Source of the DNA: Gamarada debralockiae
Taxonomy: Eukaryota > Ascomycota > Leotiomycetes > Helotiales > Hyphodiscaceae
Length of the DNA stretch: 42,809 nt
Assembly (NCBI GenBank): GCA_002803225.1
Contig: NXFV01000235.1
Location: 1-42,809 of the forward strand
Reading direction: 5' to 3'
A model generated the notes under the pieces. The model was not told where the DNA came from, ran no database searches, and saw nothing but the letters and a program-made list of their open reading frames with translations. The position numbers were made by a program, and so were the translations under genes. Positions 1 through 9,624 of this stretch are shown here, piece by piece; position 1 is the first letter of the stretch, and each line of letters begins with the position of its first letter.

Positions 1-1
1 G

Positions 2-211
2 ATCGAGACGAGGAAAGTCCAATGTGGAGTAAACTCAACGTATCCAGAAGAGTATGCTATGTGCCGGGATGGATATTATGTGTACCCGCATGCGAATAGC
101 CTTTTCACTTCTCTGGCTGGGTCGTTCGAAAATACTGAGATCGGTCTGAATTTTACCGACAAGGAATCGGGATTGTTGATCAATTTTCATGGGTGGTGCA
201 AGGGAATTTAG
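2..211 (+). CDS. 3' end of an unidentified protein (partial)
   Basis: Frame 2 is open from the first base of the window to a TAG at 209-211, giving the last 69 residues of a protein whose start lies outside. The tail contains three cysteines, two possible N-glycosylation sites (NST, NFT) and many aromatic residues, which would suit a secreted or lumenal protein, but I do not recognise the family. The other two frames are interrupted early. Whether this is the last exon of a longer gene cannot be told here. Confidence is limited by its short length. Confidence 0.4.
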   Translation: METRKVQCGVNSTYPEEYAMCRDGYYVYPHANSLFTSLAGSFENTEIGLNFTDKESGLLINFHGWCKGI

Positions 212-1039
212 GGTGAGAATGTTACTGAAATCTAGCTGGTGAATGCCTCTATCTTGGGAACGAACTGGCTCTAGAGATTTTGTTTCGAGGCATTTGCCTG
301 AGCGGTGGGTTAGTGGGAGGGAGACTTGGGCCTCGAGAACCAGCCCACATGGCCCTCTTCACAAATACTTTTTCACCCGCTCAACCCTTCTTACACCAAA
401 GATTTCAGCAGTGCCAATGCCCAATCGCCTGATGGAAGGTCGATATCATGATTCAAGAGTGATCATTCAACGGTTCCAGAAGTCATTAGGAAAGCATGGC
501 AAATTATAACGACTCGGGCAAGATCACAAGTACTTGATAGAGCCGCGTGCATTTTCGGTCTACCTACTTTATCCAATCATGATCCTCAGGCGACCTTATA
601 CTGCGGCGGATCCAATTTTGCTTGATCTAAGTCCAAGTCTTGCGCTGTACTAACTCCAACGCAGCGATATCCGCTCTCGAGGCATCTACCATCGTGACCC
701 TGCAGCGTAAGATATTTGTTCGCTACATGGTCATGGGAAAGCGGGACGCTAGCAGGTGATCTATACACAGCTTGTGTACTGCGTGCTGCTCGGAATCAAT
801 TGTTTCTCGAAGAATCCTCCTCGCCAACAAAGACGTATTTCTTTCAGCTGGGTATCCTTCCAATCTTTTGCATAATCCAAAGTTCGACGCTCATATAAAC
901 CCTCATGGTAACCATGGATGTCCAGGTGGAGGTGTGTAGGGGTAGATGAAGACCAACGGTGTAATGGTAAGGGTATGAACCAGTGTCATATGACTCAAGC
1001 TGGTTTGATATCTGATGCCAGATTTATGAAACAGTCGGT
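212..1039. other. intergenic region
   Basis: No convincing gene on either strand. The open frames here are short, lack splice context and show no recognisable protein. It separates the partial gene at the left edge from the 3' end of the NLR gene, so it should hold two convergent 3' UTRs. Confidence 0.5.
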
Positions 1040-4006
1040 CTAATCCTTGTATCTCGTTGCCTTCCGATCCAACCAGAAGAGCTGCGTTTCACTTTGAAAA
1101 AGCGTCAGCGGAAGCTGGCGACGACGAACATGATCTTTGAATCCACTCCTCTTCATTCTTTCGACAAGATTCTTGGCCTCCTGCTCAACTGTCCCGGGTG
1201 CTTTCGCAATGATTATCTCCAAAGCAGATAGTGGCTTCTTGTCATATGTACCAACAATGATATAGGCCTTGGGGTTCGCGCTGTGTCCTACAAAAGAATT
1301 CAGAAACTCTATCACAAGTCGTGTGTCATCAATAGTGGTTGGCGAAGAAGAAGTTGAATCCCAGTGCAATTGAAGAGCATACAATGCCTTTTCCCAGACG
1401 CTATAATTGTCGAACTTGCAATTTGGATCTGCACCGAGACTTAGCAATAATATTGCAACCCGAGTGCTGAAGGGAAGGCTGTGAGTGGCTGATTCTCGAA
1501 ATACGACATAGTCTAAATATGGTCTCGAAGATTTCGGCCTGCTGATACCTCCTTTGGCTTTCAAATGCTCCTTGACAAACGTGGTCAGGTCGCATTGGAT
1601 TGCCAAGGGCAGGAATGAATCGGTAGGACTTGGAAATGACAACAATTTGTTGGCCCAATATGCTTCTTGTTTGGTAGCTGCTCCGTTTTCCAGCATGGCT
1701 GCATCAAGCTGCTCAAGCAAAGGGACGTAAAATCTGTCTCCTTGTCTGTCCGCATGGTAAGCAAAGATCAGAGCATCATGTGCTTTTAGTTGACAGTGGG
1801 AGTAGTTATCCGCTGAGGTAACTACCTGATAGAGACAGGACTTCACCATTGCCGTATTGGGATTGAAGGTGGCTGGTGTACGCTCCAGAATCTTAGACCA
1901 GGTTTTTAAATCATCATTCTTGTTGTCTACTCGATTCTCTCTCGAATTCTCGTCCTGGCCCTCAACAAATTCTCTGGCTGTTCGGTGGAGATATTGAACT
2001 GTGCTGGCGGTTCCTCCTATTTTTCCTTTCCAAGTCTCTAGCAAGCCAGCACAATGTACGTTTAAGTGAACGTCCATTCTCTTCTTCCGAGCGGCAATAT
2101 CATGGACGGATAGAGCTTTTATCGCGTCGAGACCTTCTGGCGAAATTGCGAAATTCAGAGCAATTATCGATAGCGGTGTATTTCGATATTTTGCGGTATG
2201 CATGTGGTCTCTGTAGATTCGAGCGGCTCGAACAATCTGGAAGATTCGTGCGGATTTTTCTTTGTAGATTGTCTCGATAAGACTGAACATATGGTCGTAC
2301 AATCTCTCGAGATCGCGAGGAAGTAGCCGAAGCCGTTGTTGAAGATCTGCAATGTCATCATCGTTCTCAATTCCTTTGAGAAGAGACTTCACAACAATTT
2401 CAACCCATAGAAATACCCCATCTGCTTTCTCCGTGATTTCGGAAATGAGAGCTGGTGCTGCTTCTGGCTCTCTTTCCGCAAGACGCTCAAACTCGGCGTG
2501 CTTGTTGAGTCTGTCGATGACATAGCGTTCAATATCATTATATGTCAGGTCTTGTAGTTTCAAGCTTGGGCAATGTTCAAAAGCTTTCTCGAATACATTC
2601 CAAGGTCGACTCGACAGACAGACTTTGATATTGGGCGAACTAGACACCTCTTTGAAGAGCTCGGATACCTCCCTATGATCGCCATCGAATTCATCAAGCC
2701 CGTCAATGAACAAACACATTCGGACTGGTAGAGTGGTCTGTTTCACAAGCAATGTAAATCCTTCCATTAATCTAGCGAGCGTCCAATCGTAGTTGATGGG
2801 GGCGTGCAGCATCGTGGCAGTCACAGTGTACGTTCTTGCCCAGAAAGATGGAAAGACGGTGGGAAGAAGGTCTGGCTGCTTGCTGAGTATTCCATAGAGA
2901 AGAGCTCTCAGGAGCCCCTCCTGCGACCTTTGAACTTCAAGCCCGCTGTTCCAAAAGAAGTGATGGCCCGTAACGAGCGGTAGCTCTCCAGCCCAGGCCT
3001 TCAGGTGCTTCTGCGTACGTGAATCGGCGGAAATGAACCTCATCAAGGTAGACTTTCCAGATCCAGCCTTTCCTTTGACCCAGTAAACTCCTCCATTTGA
3101 TGACAGCCATTCCGAAAAATTGCTCCATGACGTATCGTTGTGTTTCAAAAAAATCCACTCAAATGTCTTCACGTGGGCTTTCGCAACACGATCGTGTCGT
3201 GTTGTCATTGTCTCAAATTTCAGATTCTCGAGAATTCTGGTTTGAACAATCAAGCGGATCTTGGTTTCTTCTTGGGTTGATGCATCGACGATTGTTGCGC
3301 TCCTCGTTATGCCCACAGCCTTCATGAATTCTTCGCGTGTCTTTCGATGCTCATCTAGGTTGCTGAATTCCAAACGACTCAGTAGTTGTGTCAACGCCAA
3401 TGTCTGGTCTCGAAGGTCGTGTGATATTTCTTCGTTTGCAGATTCCCGTTGGTCCAGCATAGCGAGAATGATACGTTGTGTTTGTTGGTCAAGTTTATTG
3501 AAACCTTCCGAGACTTTGACTGCAAGCTCGTCCACATCTGCCCTATCAAAGCCATCAGTACCCTCATGTGCGAACATGGTATTCGAAGCAACGTACCGCA
3601 AAGAAACCAGCACCCTACTTTCCAGCGTTTTTTTCAACCTTTCTAGCCTGACAATCAAGTCCCCGATTTCTGCCGCGGTCCATGCCACATTGATAGCCTG
3701 CCATAGACTCTTCCATACTCGGTTCTTGTCTCCAACTTTGAGCTTCTCCAAGCGCGTCAATATTTCGCCGGCAATATCCACAGCCTCGTCGCATATTTTC
3801 TTGAATCCTGCGCCAAAATCCTGCTCCGAAAAGAGCTCTCTCGTAAGTGCCTGGATTTCTGCGACGACCATACTCAACTCATCATTGACCTTCAAGCTGC
3901 CTGTGGTTGATTTGTACAGCTGGATACCGGAGGATAGGAGCTTGCTGCCAAAGTCGACGAATTGTATGACGTTTCCAGCCAGGCCGAGGGCAGTCAACGG
4001 GTCCAT
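1040..4006 (-). CDS. NACHT-domain NLR-like (STAND) protein
   Basis: A single uninterrupted 988-residue frame from ATG at 4006 to TAG at 1040. The N-terminus (DPLTALGLAGNVIQFVDFG) is the helical domain typical of many fungal STAND proteins. About 312-319 is a Walker A motif (GKAGSGKS). The Walker B-like LFIDGLDEF follows at about 431-439, and KVCLSSRPW just after it resembles the sensor region of NACHT ATPases. After the NTPase there is a helical region, and near the C-terminus one ankyrin-like stretch (LLSLGADPN). Such proteins are cytosolic signalling ATPases thought to act in fungal non-self recognition and programmed cell death. The architecture is complete and no lesion was seen. It is transcribed away from the transporter at 4491, sharing a roughly 480-bp upstream region. 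The activating ligand and any effector partner cannot be inferred. Confidence 0.9.
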   Translation of the reverse strand: MDPLTALGLAGNVIQFVDFGSKLLSSGIQLYKSTTGSLKVNDELSMVVAEIQALTRELFSEQDFGAGFKKICDEAVDIAGEILTRLEKLKVGDKNRVWKSLWQAINVAWTAAEIGDLIVRLERLKKTLESRVLVSLRYVASNTMFAHEGTDGFDRADVDELAVKVSEGFNKLDQQTQRIILAMLDQRESANEEISHDLRDQTLALTQLLSRLEFSNLDEHRKTREEFMKAVGITRSATIVDASTQEETKIRLIVQTRILENLKFETMTTRHDRVAKAHVKTFEWIFLKHNDTSWSNFSEWLSSNGGVYWVKGKAGSGKSTLMRFISADSRTQKHLKAWAGELPLVTGHHFFWNSGLEVQRSQEGLLRALLYGILSKQPDLLPTVFPSFWARTYTVTATMLHAPINYDWTLARLMEGFTLLVKQTTLPVRMCLFIDGLDEFDGDHREVSELFKEVSSSPNIKVCLSSRPWNVFEKAFEHCPSLKLQDLTYNDIERYVIDRLNKHAEFERLAEREPEAAPALISEITEKADGVFLWVEIVVKSLLKGIENDDDIADLQQRLRLLPRDLERLYDHMFSLIETIYKEKSARIFQIVRAARIYRDHMHTAKYRNTPLSIIALNFAISPEGLDAIKALSVHDIAARKKRMDVHLNVHCAGLLETWKGKIGGTASTVQYLHRTAREFVEGQDENSRENRVDNKNDDLKTWSKILERTPATFNPNTAMVKSCLYQVVTSADNYSHCQLKAHDALIFAYHADRQGDRFYVPLLEQLDAAMLENGAATKQEAYWANKLLSFPSPTDSFLPLAIQCDLTTFVKEHLKAKGGISRPKSSRPYLDYVVFRESATHSLPFSTRVAILLLSLGADPNCKFDNYSVWEKALYALQLHWDSTSSSPTTIDDTRLVIEFLNSFVGHSANPKAYIIVGTYDKKPLSALEIIIAKAPGTVEQEAKNLVERMKRSGFKDHVRRRQLPLTLFQSETQLFWLDRKATRYKD

Positions 4007-4490
4007 CCTTTTGTCCCGCCGGACTGGGACCGAACTCGAGAGATGCGTGCTAGGGACTTGAGATTCTTGTTCGCACGGTCGAAGCTGTTATGTCCTATAC
4101 CTAGTAGGTTTAAAGTAGATGAAGCCTCGAAAACCCATGAGGAAGCCCAAGTGGTATGCGCCGCCTGGGGCTGAGCTGGGCTGAGATTGAGGCGTCGGAA
4201 GAACCCCGCCATTGGGTCTCATCTCCGTAGGGTCCAGCCCCGATGAAGAAAAGATTTTTAGCGCTGGCGGAACCTATTCCCATTTATCGTTTGCCCCCCC
4301 AACCCCCTTTTCTTTCCGAACAATATGCATCAAACCAAGCATCGATTGTAGCCATTTTTGTGCCGTCTGTGTATTGTATCATACCACACCAAGCACCCAA
4401 CTTCACAATAACGTAATTATTCAAGCAGAATCTGGAAACAAAAATGTGAGCTATGGAACGCTGGATTTAATATTCAAAGGTTAAAAGTAG
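4007..4490. promoter_or_regulatory. shared upstream region of divergent NLR and transporter genes
   Basis: About 480 bp between the NLR start and the first codable stretch of the transporter. It includes a pyrimidine-rich, C-run segment near 4290-4310. It should contain both promoters and probably the missing first exon of the transporter. No specific factor site can be assigned from the sequence. Confidence 0.4.
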
Positions 4491-6646
4491 TGCAGGTCAG
4501 CTTCCCCTGACGCGAGTTATCGAAGGCCTCGCGCCGGAGTTATATCCCGCTTCTACCGCAATTTGAGTCGAAACTTTTGGATTGATCCTGCTACAGTTGC
4601 TGGCCCTGAAGTACGCAATCTTCCCTCTTACAAATGTGAAAGAAAATGCTGACAATATCTGGTTGTAGGACAATGGGGAAGTCATCATTAATTTTATAGA
4701 TAGACACTCCTGGGATATTCGCGTAGTCTCTGTTTCTGGGATCGGCTCTTTTCTGGATGCATACTCCATCTTTGCTCTCAACTTCATTATCCCCATTTTG
4801 GGCATCATCTATTATGGGGGTATCATGCCATTTAGGTACCAATTGGCATTAAACCTATCGACTCTCACTGGGGCATTTCTTGGGCACATCATCTTCGGAT
4901 ATTTAGGTGATTCCATTGGAAGGCGTTCAATGTACGCAATACCTTTGACCATTGTGATCGCAGCGCATTTTGGACTTACAATGTCATCGACCGGTCTTGG
5001 TGGGTCCATGTCTCTGATGGGATGGCTCTTATGCTGGCGGACTGCATTGGGTTTTGGAATTGGTGGAGAGATGTCTATTAGTGCAGTGAACTGCGCCGAG
5101 TAAGTTGCATGTTCATTTCTATTTTGGGTGTATTAGATCACCCACTAAACGGATATTAGATTTGCTCCGACTCGGTTGAGGGGGAAGAGTCTCACTCTAC
5201 TATTCGCATTTCAGTCCCTTGGTCAACTCCTAGCTTGTGTCGTGACCTTGGCTGCTGTGTCTGGCCAACAGCATGGGGTCTTGGGAGATGCAACCTTTGG
5301 AAACTGCAACCCAGACTGTCAAAGGACGCTGGACTCGATATGGAGAATCATTATTGGGGTTGGTATGGTCCCAGCCGCAGTGACTTTGCCCCTTCGACTC
5401 ACAATTCCAGAATCTCCAAGATTCACAATTTTCTCTGATATAAACCCCAGGCGAGCTTTTAAAAACATACAAGCCCACTATAACGCAAGAAGAGGCAATG
5501 AACTGACTGATGCTGAGGGTATTGAAATGACTAGCCGAGCAGAGTTCATCAATACTGCTGAGCGGCGAAGTTCTGAGAGCAATTTAGGCGCTCAGATAGA
5601 GACTGGAGAAGAAGAAGAGGAGGAGGAGGAGGAGGATGAGGAGGAAGAAGAGGAGGAGGAAGAAGAAGAAGAAGAAGGGGAAGAAGGGGAAACTCAAGAA
5701 GCTGAGGAGCAAAACTATCGAGCTTGGTCATGGCGAGCAATTTATGACTATTTTTGGAGCAAAGGGAACTTCCGAACGCTCATTGGCACGTCACTTAGTT
5801 GGGCTTGTACCGAACTACCATTTTATGCTCTCCTCCTCAACACGGAGCGAATCACTGCATTTATCTGGCAAAGACCAGATTCCCAAGAAAACTCAATATC
5901 AACTTACCTGGTTCAGCTTTCTTGGCAGAGCATGATTATAGCTCCGGTTGGAGCATTCATTGGGTGTGGGCTCACATTCTTCTCGATCGACACAATTGGG
6001 CGCAGGAATCTCCAAATGGGTAGTTTCATTCTTACCTTTCTCATGTTTATCATCATTGGGACCTCGTTTAAAAGTTTATCAACACTCGGATCCAACGGAA
6101 CTGCTGGCATGGCCACACTTTATGTTCTAGGACAAGTACTATTATTTGGTGAGTCCATGTCCACATTAATTAGAGAGGCAAAGCACATGGCTGACTTGTG
6201 AAACTCTCAGGGTCATCTGCAACTACATATATCGTGAGGATTTGCCGTCTTCATTACATGAGCCGACTAACATTTTCAGCTGCCGGTAGAGCTATTTCCC
6301 ACACAATATCGCTGCCTAGGCCATGGAATCTCAGCCTCTTCTGGAAGGCTAGGAGCCATCATTGGGCTTCTCATTCTCAGTTATATGACACATGGCCACG
6401 ACCAAAGTAACGGGGCTAGTCCTTGGCTTCTGTACTCAATTCTGTTGTGAGTCCTCCTTGAATTTCCTGTCGGTCAAAACACAGGGATTAACGCGTCGAA
6501 GAGTGTCACTTTTCCTCCTCTGCGGTTTCATATTGACTGCGCTTTGTATACCGGGTGTGGAACACAACATGGAAGGGAAGATGAAAAGCCTCGAGGACTG
6601 GGGTGTTGGAAGACAAGCTCCTCTACGCTTCGGAAATTTCTTTTGA
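4491..6646 (+). CDS. MFS transporter, phosphate:H+ symporter (PHS)-like, with poly-Glu loop
   Basis: Exons read by hand: (start unresolved) 4491-4610, 4669-5099, 5160-6148, 6211-6233, 6280-6446 and 6502-6646. All introns are GT..AG and 46-62 nt, several with clear CTAAC or CTGAC branch sites, and phases agree throughout, giving about 624 residues. MFS hallmarks are present: GYLGDSIGRR between helices 2 and 3, GGEMSISAVNCAEFAPTRLRG, PESPRF, DTIGRR in the second half, then ELFPTQYR and a final helix before an acidic SLEDWG tail. This pattern fits the PHS family of plasma-membrane phosphate or organophosphate symporters; the substrate is inferred only. The central cytosolic loop carries a roughly 40-residue, almost pure glutamate tract encoded at about 5605-5690. 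No in-frame ATG exists after the TAG at 4488, so the start codon must lie in an unidentified upstream exon or has been lost. Exon 6211-6233 is only 23 nt. Confidence 0.85.
5605..5690 (+). repeat. GAG/GAA microsatellite coding for poly-glutamate
   Basis: A run of GAA and GAG codons, with a single GAT, GGG or similar interruption, inside the transporter's central loop. Purine-only repeats like this are unstable in length. The frame remains open through it. Confidence 0.85.
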
Positions 6647-6751
6647 AAGCATGTGCGTAAACTTAATAGCTCCGGAATTTCATGAGCAACGTGATTGACG
6701 GAACATCCTCCGGCCTCTGGCCTGAAGCACAATCTTTACTTCAAACTACTA

Positions 6752-6923
6752 CAGTAGAACCTCGATATAAGAATCCTCTACATAAGAATACCTGACTGAT
6801 AACAATCGATTTTTGGGCCCCGTTTCTTGATTTTCTGAGTGATGGGACCTTGATATAAGAATACCTGACTATATTCTTATGATTTTCGGGTCCCGATCAT
6901 ATTCTTATATCGAGGTTCTACTG
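6752..6923. mobile_element. pogo/Tc1-mariner-like MITE
   Basis: A 172-bp non-coding element with perfect 23-bp terminal inverted repeats beginning CAGTAGAACCTCGATATAAG at 6752 and ending with the reverse complement at 6923. It is flanked on both sides by TA (6750-6751 and 6924-6925), the target duplication of Tc1/mariner/pogo elements. The interior repeats the motif ATAAGAATACCTGACT, and no transposase is present. The terminal sequence resembles that of pogo-type elements, so a pogo/Fot1-like autonomous relative elsewhere in the genome is expected. It lies about 100 bp past the transporter's stop codon. Confidence 0.85.
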
Positions 6924-6925
6924 TA

Positions 6926-7526
6926 CGCCCCTTCATTCACCAAACCTAATTAAAACTGACTCAAAGCTTCCATAGCAGTGTATGTCTTTGGTCACGTGAT
7001 TGGATAGATTTATGATGGAGGCAGATTGCGGGTTTCGAGTTTTTCGCATAAATATATATTTTGGTGATGATGCAACGCTTCTTTTGGTGAGAGCACGGAG
7101 CTTGACGAAAGGAATTGCTACTCTGACTAGCCAAGTAGTGTAAATGGATTTGAAACTTAGCTTTACGTTTATCTGAGGTGGTTTGAAAGAAGAGTGATTC
7201 ACGTGAGAGCTGCCAACGTTACCTGGTGCTATGCAGATCCTCATCGAAAAGATATGGCTCATTATGTATAACTATATTCATTTCTACAGCCGTTAAATTA
7301 GAGAGGAACGAAGGAAACTTCTGCTAAAATCGCTATTACTCCGCCTTGCATGGCCGAAACTACCATAGGACGGACCATCAGCCGAATGTGGTATGCAGGA
7401 GACCATTTTTTGTACCCTTTGGGCCATCACTTGATAAACATGGTTGAGGCAGTTCGAATCATTCTTCATCTATCATGGGATGTATTCTTAGCTGCGCGAG
7501 CTGAGAATTACAACCCAGCGGTCCTT
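6926..7526. other. intergenic region
   Basis: Between the MITE and the 3' end of the transcription-factor remnant. It holds small open frames on both strands but none with a supporting motif or splice pattern. Nothing assignable. Confidence 0.4.
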
Positions 7527-9000
7527 TTATCCTACATCGGCTCCTAGATGGCCTCGTTTTCTCAGCTGCTCAGAGAGGTCAAAATATCCTAAACCCGATA
7601 CCGTAGTTGGAACTTCAATCTCCAAACTGGCCTCCATGCCAGCTATCAATTTCAAAAACCACGCCTTATTAGACCCTCCAAGTGGTGAAGTTCCAGATTT
7701 CCCCAACAGAAGAATCCACAACATTAATTCTGGACAATGGCTAGCCGCAAGCGATAAATCTACCATCTGCAATCCAGAATAAATTCTCTCCGATAAACAA
7801 ATACAAATGTTATTCCACCTTGGGCACTCCCTCAATTCTTCATAAACGTAGATAAGTGAAGCATTAAGAAAGGCTGTGAGGAAAGCGGGCGAACTACTTT
7901 TCGCAAGACTATCCGAATGAAGAATGAAAAGTGCCTGGCGCTCGATGAAATCGATCTTATCACTGAAGAAACAGTCGTCAAGTTTAGAGGTATTTTTTTC
8001 TGGAATAATAGCCAGAAACTGTGTCAAGTATCGCAGGCGCAGCCAGATGTAGACGATCTTCTGTGCTAGGTCTCCGGACGTTGTCAATGGAAGGAGCCGC
8101 GCTTTTAGATCACCTGTTGTGGAGCTGGGGATCGATGATTCTCCAGCGTCGGGTATTAGGATGGGGTTGAGGCTTGGTTTTATTCGGAGCAAAATCGCAC
8201 AGCAGGTGTCGGCCCTATTTGATAATGAGCTTCGGAGTTGAGGCTGTTTCAAAGGGTGCATACCAAGAGACAGTTCTCTGAACAGCGCCATCAAGGCCCA
8301 AATTTTGGAGCCCACCTCTACTGTGTATCATGAGTTGAAGGCCTTTTCTATGAATGTAGCATGCAGTCGGTTCCCCACCAAGACACTGTGCGCTTTGATT
8401 AGCGTCTATAATATCTCATTTGGAGAGAGAGGAAATCACCTCCAAGAGGGTCATAACAGCAACGGCAACCGTAGTGTAATCATTTGGGATAGAACCCGGT
8501 CTCTGCAATGTGTTGTTGATATTCTGAATGGCGTTTACTTTTTGGGAAAGGCATGATGGAGGTGGTCTCATTCCTCTAATGAAGTAGAAATGATAGGTTG
8601 AACAATACGTTCTGCCTTGTGTTAAGACTACTCTATGGAATGATTGGCAAAGGCTGAGCAGGGGAATGCTCACGTCACCGAGAGAAGGGTCTTATCAGAA
8701 AGATTGATCTTCATCCAAGCTTGTCTTGGAGTTATAGGCATTCGAGTATTTTGGAAAACATTAGCCCCTGAAAAGTTAGTCATTGGGGTCTTCGTTCTGT
8801 TGTAGGTTTTCCCACAGCTTCAAAGCGTTAGTTGGAGATGGAATTAAATTCTTACAGTGATGGAGCGCAAGATCAGTTGTACTGTCTCGGGGAATATCGA
8901 AGGCGCCGAAAGGATCTGTCCCACCAAGGCTTGTGTCTACCCTTCTCTTGGGGAAGGGTGTGCTGTGGCTTTCTCTGTTGTCGTGCGGTACTGATTGATA
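7527..9000 (-). pseudogene. fungal-specific transcription factor, 5'-truncated
   Basis: Segments read with consistent phase: 7527-8214 (C-terminus), 8264-8385 and 8440 to about 8673, joined by GT..AG introns at 8215-8263 and 8386-8439. A further segment at about 8856-8985 encodes TDPFGAFDIP followed by TTDLALHH. Recognisable landmarks of the fungal C6 transcription-factor middle/C-terminal region are KVNAIQNIN, HRKGLQLMIHSRGGLQNLG and CPELMLWILLLGK. Such proteins are nuclear regulators. I find no Zn2Cys6 zinc finger: upstream of about 9000 the minus strand has stops and then unrelated coding-like sequence, and the join between 8673 and 8856 does not stay open. I therefore call it a decayed, DNA-binding-domain-less gene. 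A degraded finger may lie near 9060-9200, but that reading is too weak to claim. Confidence 0.55.
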
Positions 9001-9201
9001 AGGATTTAGCTAGTCATAGGTAAACTAGAGCGACGGGTAATCTACAATCTAGTTTTTCATTGTACGAAACAGTGTTTCGTCCACGCCAGCGTTTTTCTTT
9101 GCCATATCCCAAACGATGAATGCGTACTGGTCTCCTATGGAGAAGATTCAAATCATTCGGGCGAGTACTTTCTAAAGGTATAGAAGCACCCTCGGAAGAA
9201 A

Positions 9202-9573
9202 TCAGTAAGGACAGATTCCATTACTGAGGCCTTTCTGAGTTACCTTTTTCAGAGTCTCGTCGCATGATTCTTGGCCTTTGTCCTCGCCTGCATCATGTTC
9301 TGCTTCAGGACGAGAAGCTAGATCTGTAACCACTTTGGCGAGATGGATGACTACTGGAACGTCAACCATGGCGTATCGGTATTCGAATACTAGCCTTAAA
9401 ACTTGTGAGAATTGTAGACCCCATAGAGTAATATATCAAGCCGACAAGATGAAGAGGTGGGGTGTCCAGAAAAGGGACTTCATGGGAATGTCATCCACTT
9501 CAAAAGTGACCAGGTTTACATCAGGGTTCTCCAGATTTGATAATGCATGATTGGTGTACCGAAGCTTCAGCTT
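9202..9573 (-). pseudogene. unassigned coding-like sequence, one internal stop
   Basis: Starting just after a plausible 3' splice site (TTTAG at 9574-9578 on the minus strand) a 123-codon frame runs to a TGA at 9202, with a single internal TGA at 9436-9438. The translation has good codon and amino-acid texture, including NPDVNLVTFEVDDIP, a hydrophobic YITLWGLQFSQVLRLVFEYR stretch and an acidic end (EDKGQESCDE). I do not recognise the family. Single-stop interruption and the adjoining decayed transcription factor suggest a relic. An intron covering the stop is possible. Confidence 0.35.
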
Positions 9574-9596
9574 CTAAATATAAATGCCGTCGCAAA

Positions 9597-9624
9597 TGAC
9601 TGACTGACTGACTGACTGACTGAC
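9597..9624. repeat. (TGAC)7 microsatellite
   Basis: Seven perfect TGAC units followed by a GACGCCTC duplication. It lies immediately upstream (minus-strand sense) of the unassigned coding remnant, within what would be its intron or leader. Confidence 0.9.

Noticed and set aside
3261..4061. Plus-strand 266-codon frame antisense to the NLR gene
   Set aside because: It is the mirror of a strongly supported coding region, with serine-rich shadow composition and no motif.
7350..7547. 65-codon plus-strand frame with ATG
   Set aside because: Overlaps the 3' end of the transcription-factor remnant and has no motif or splice support.
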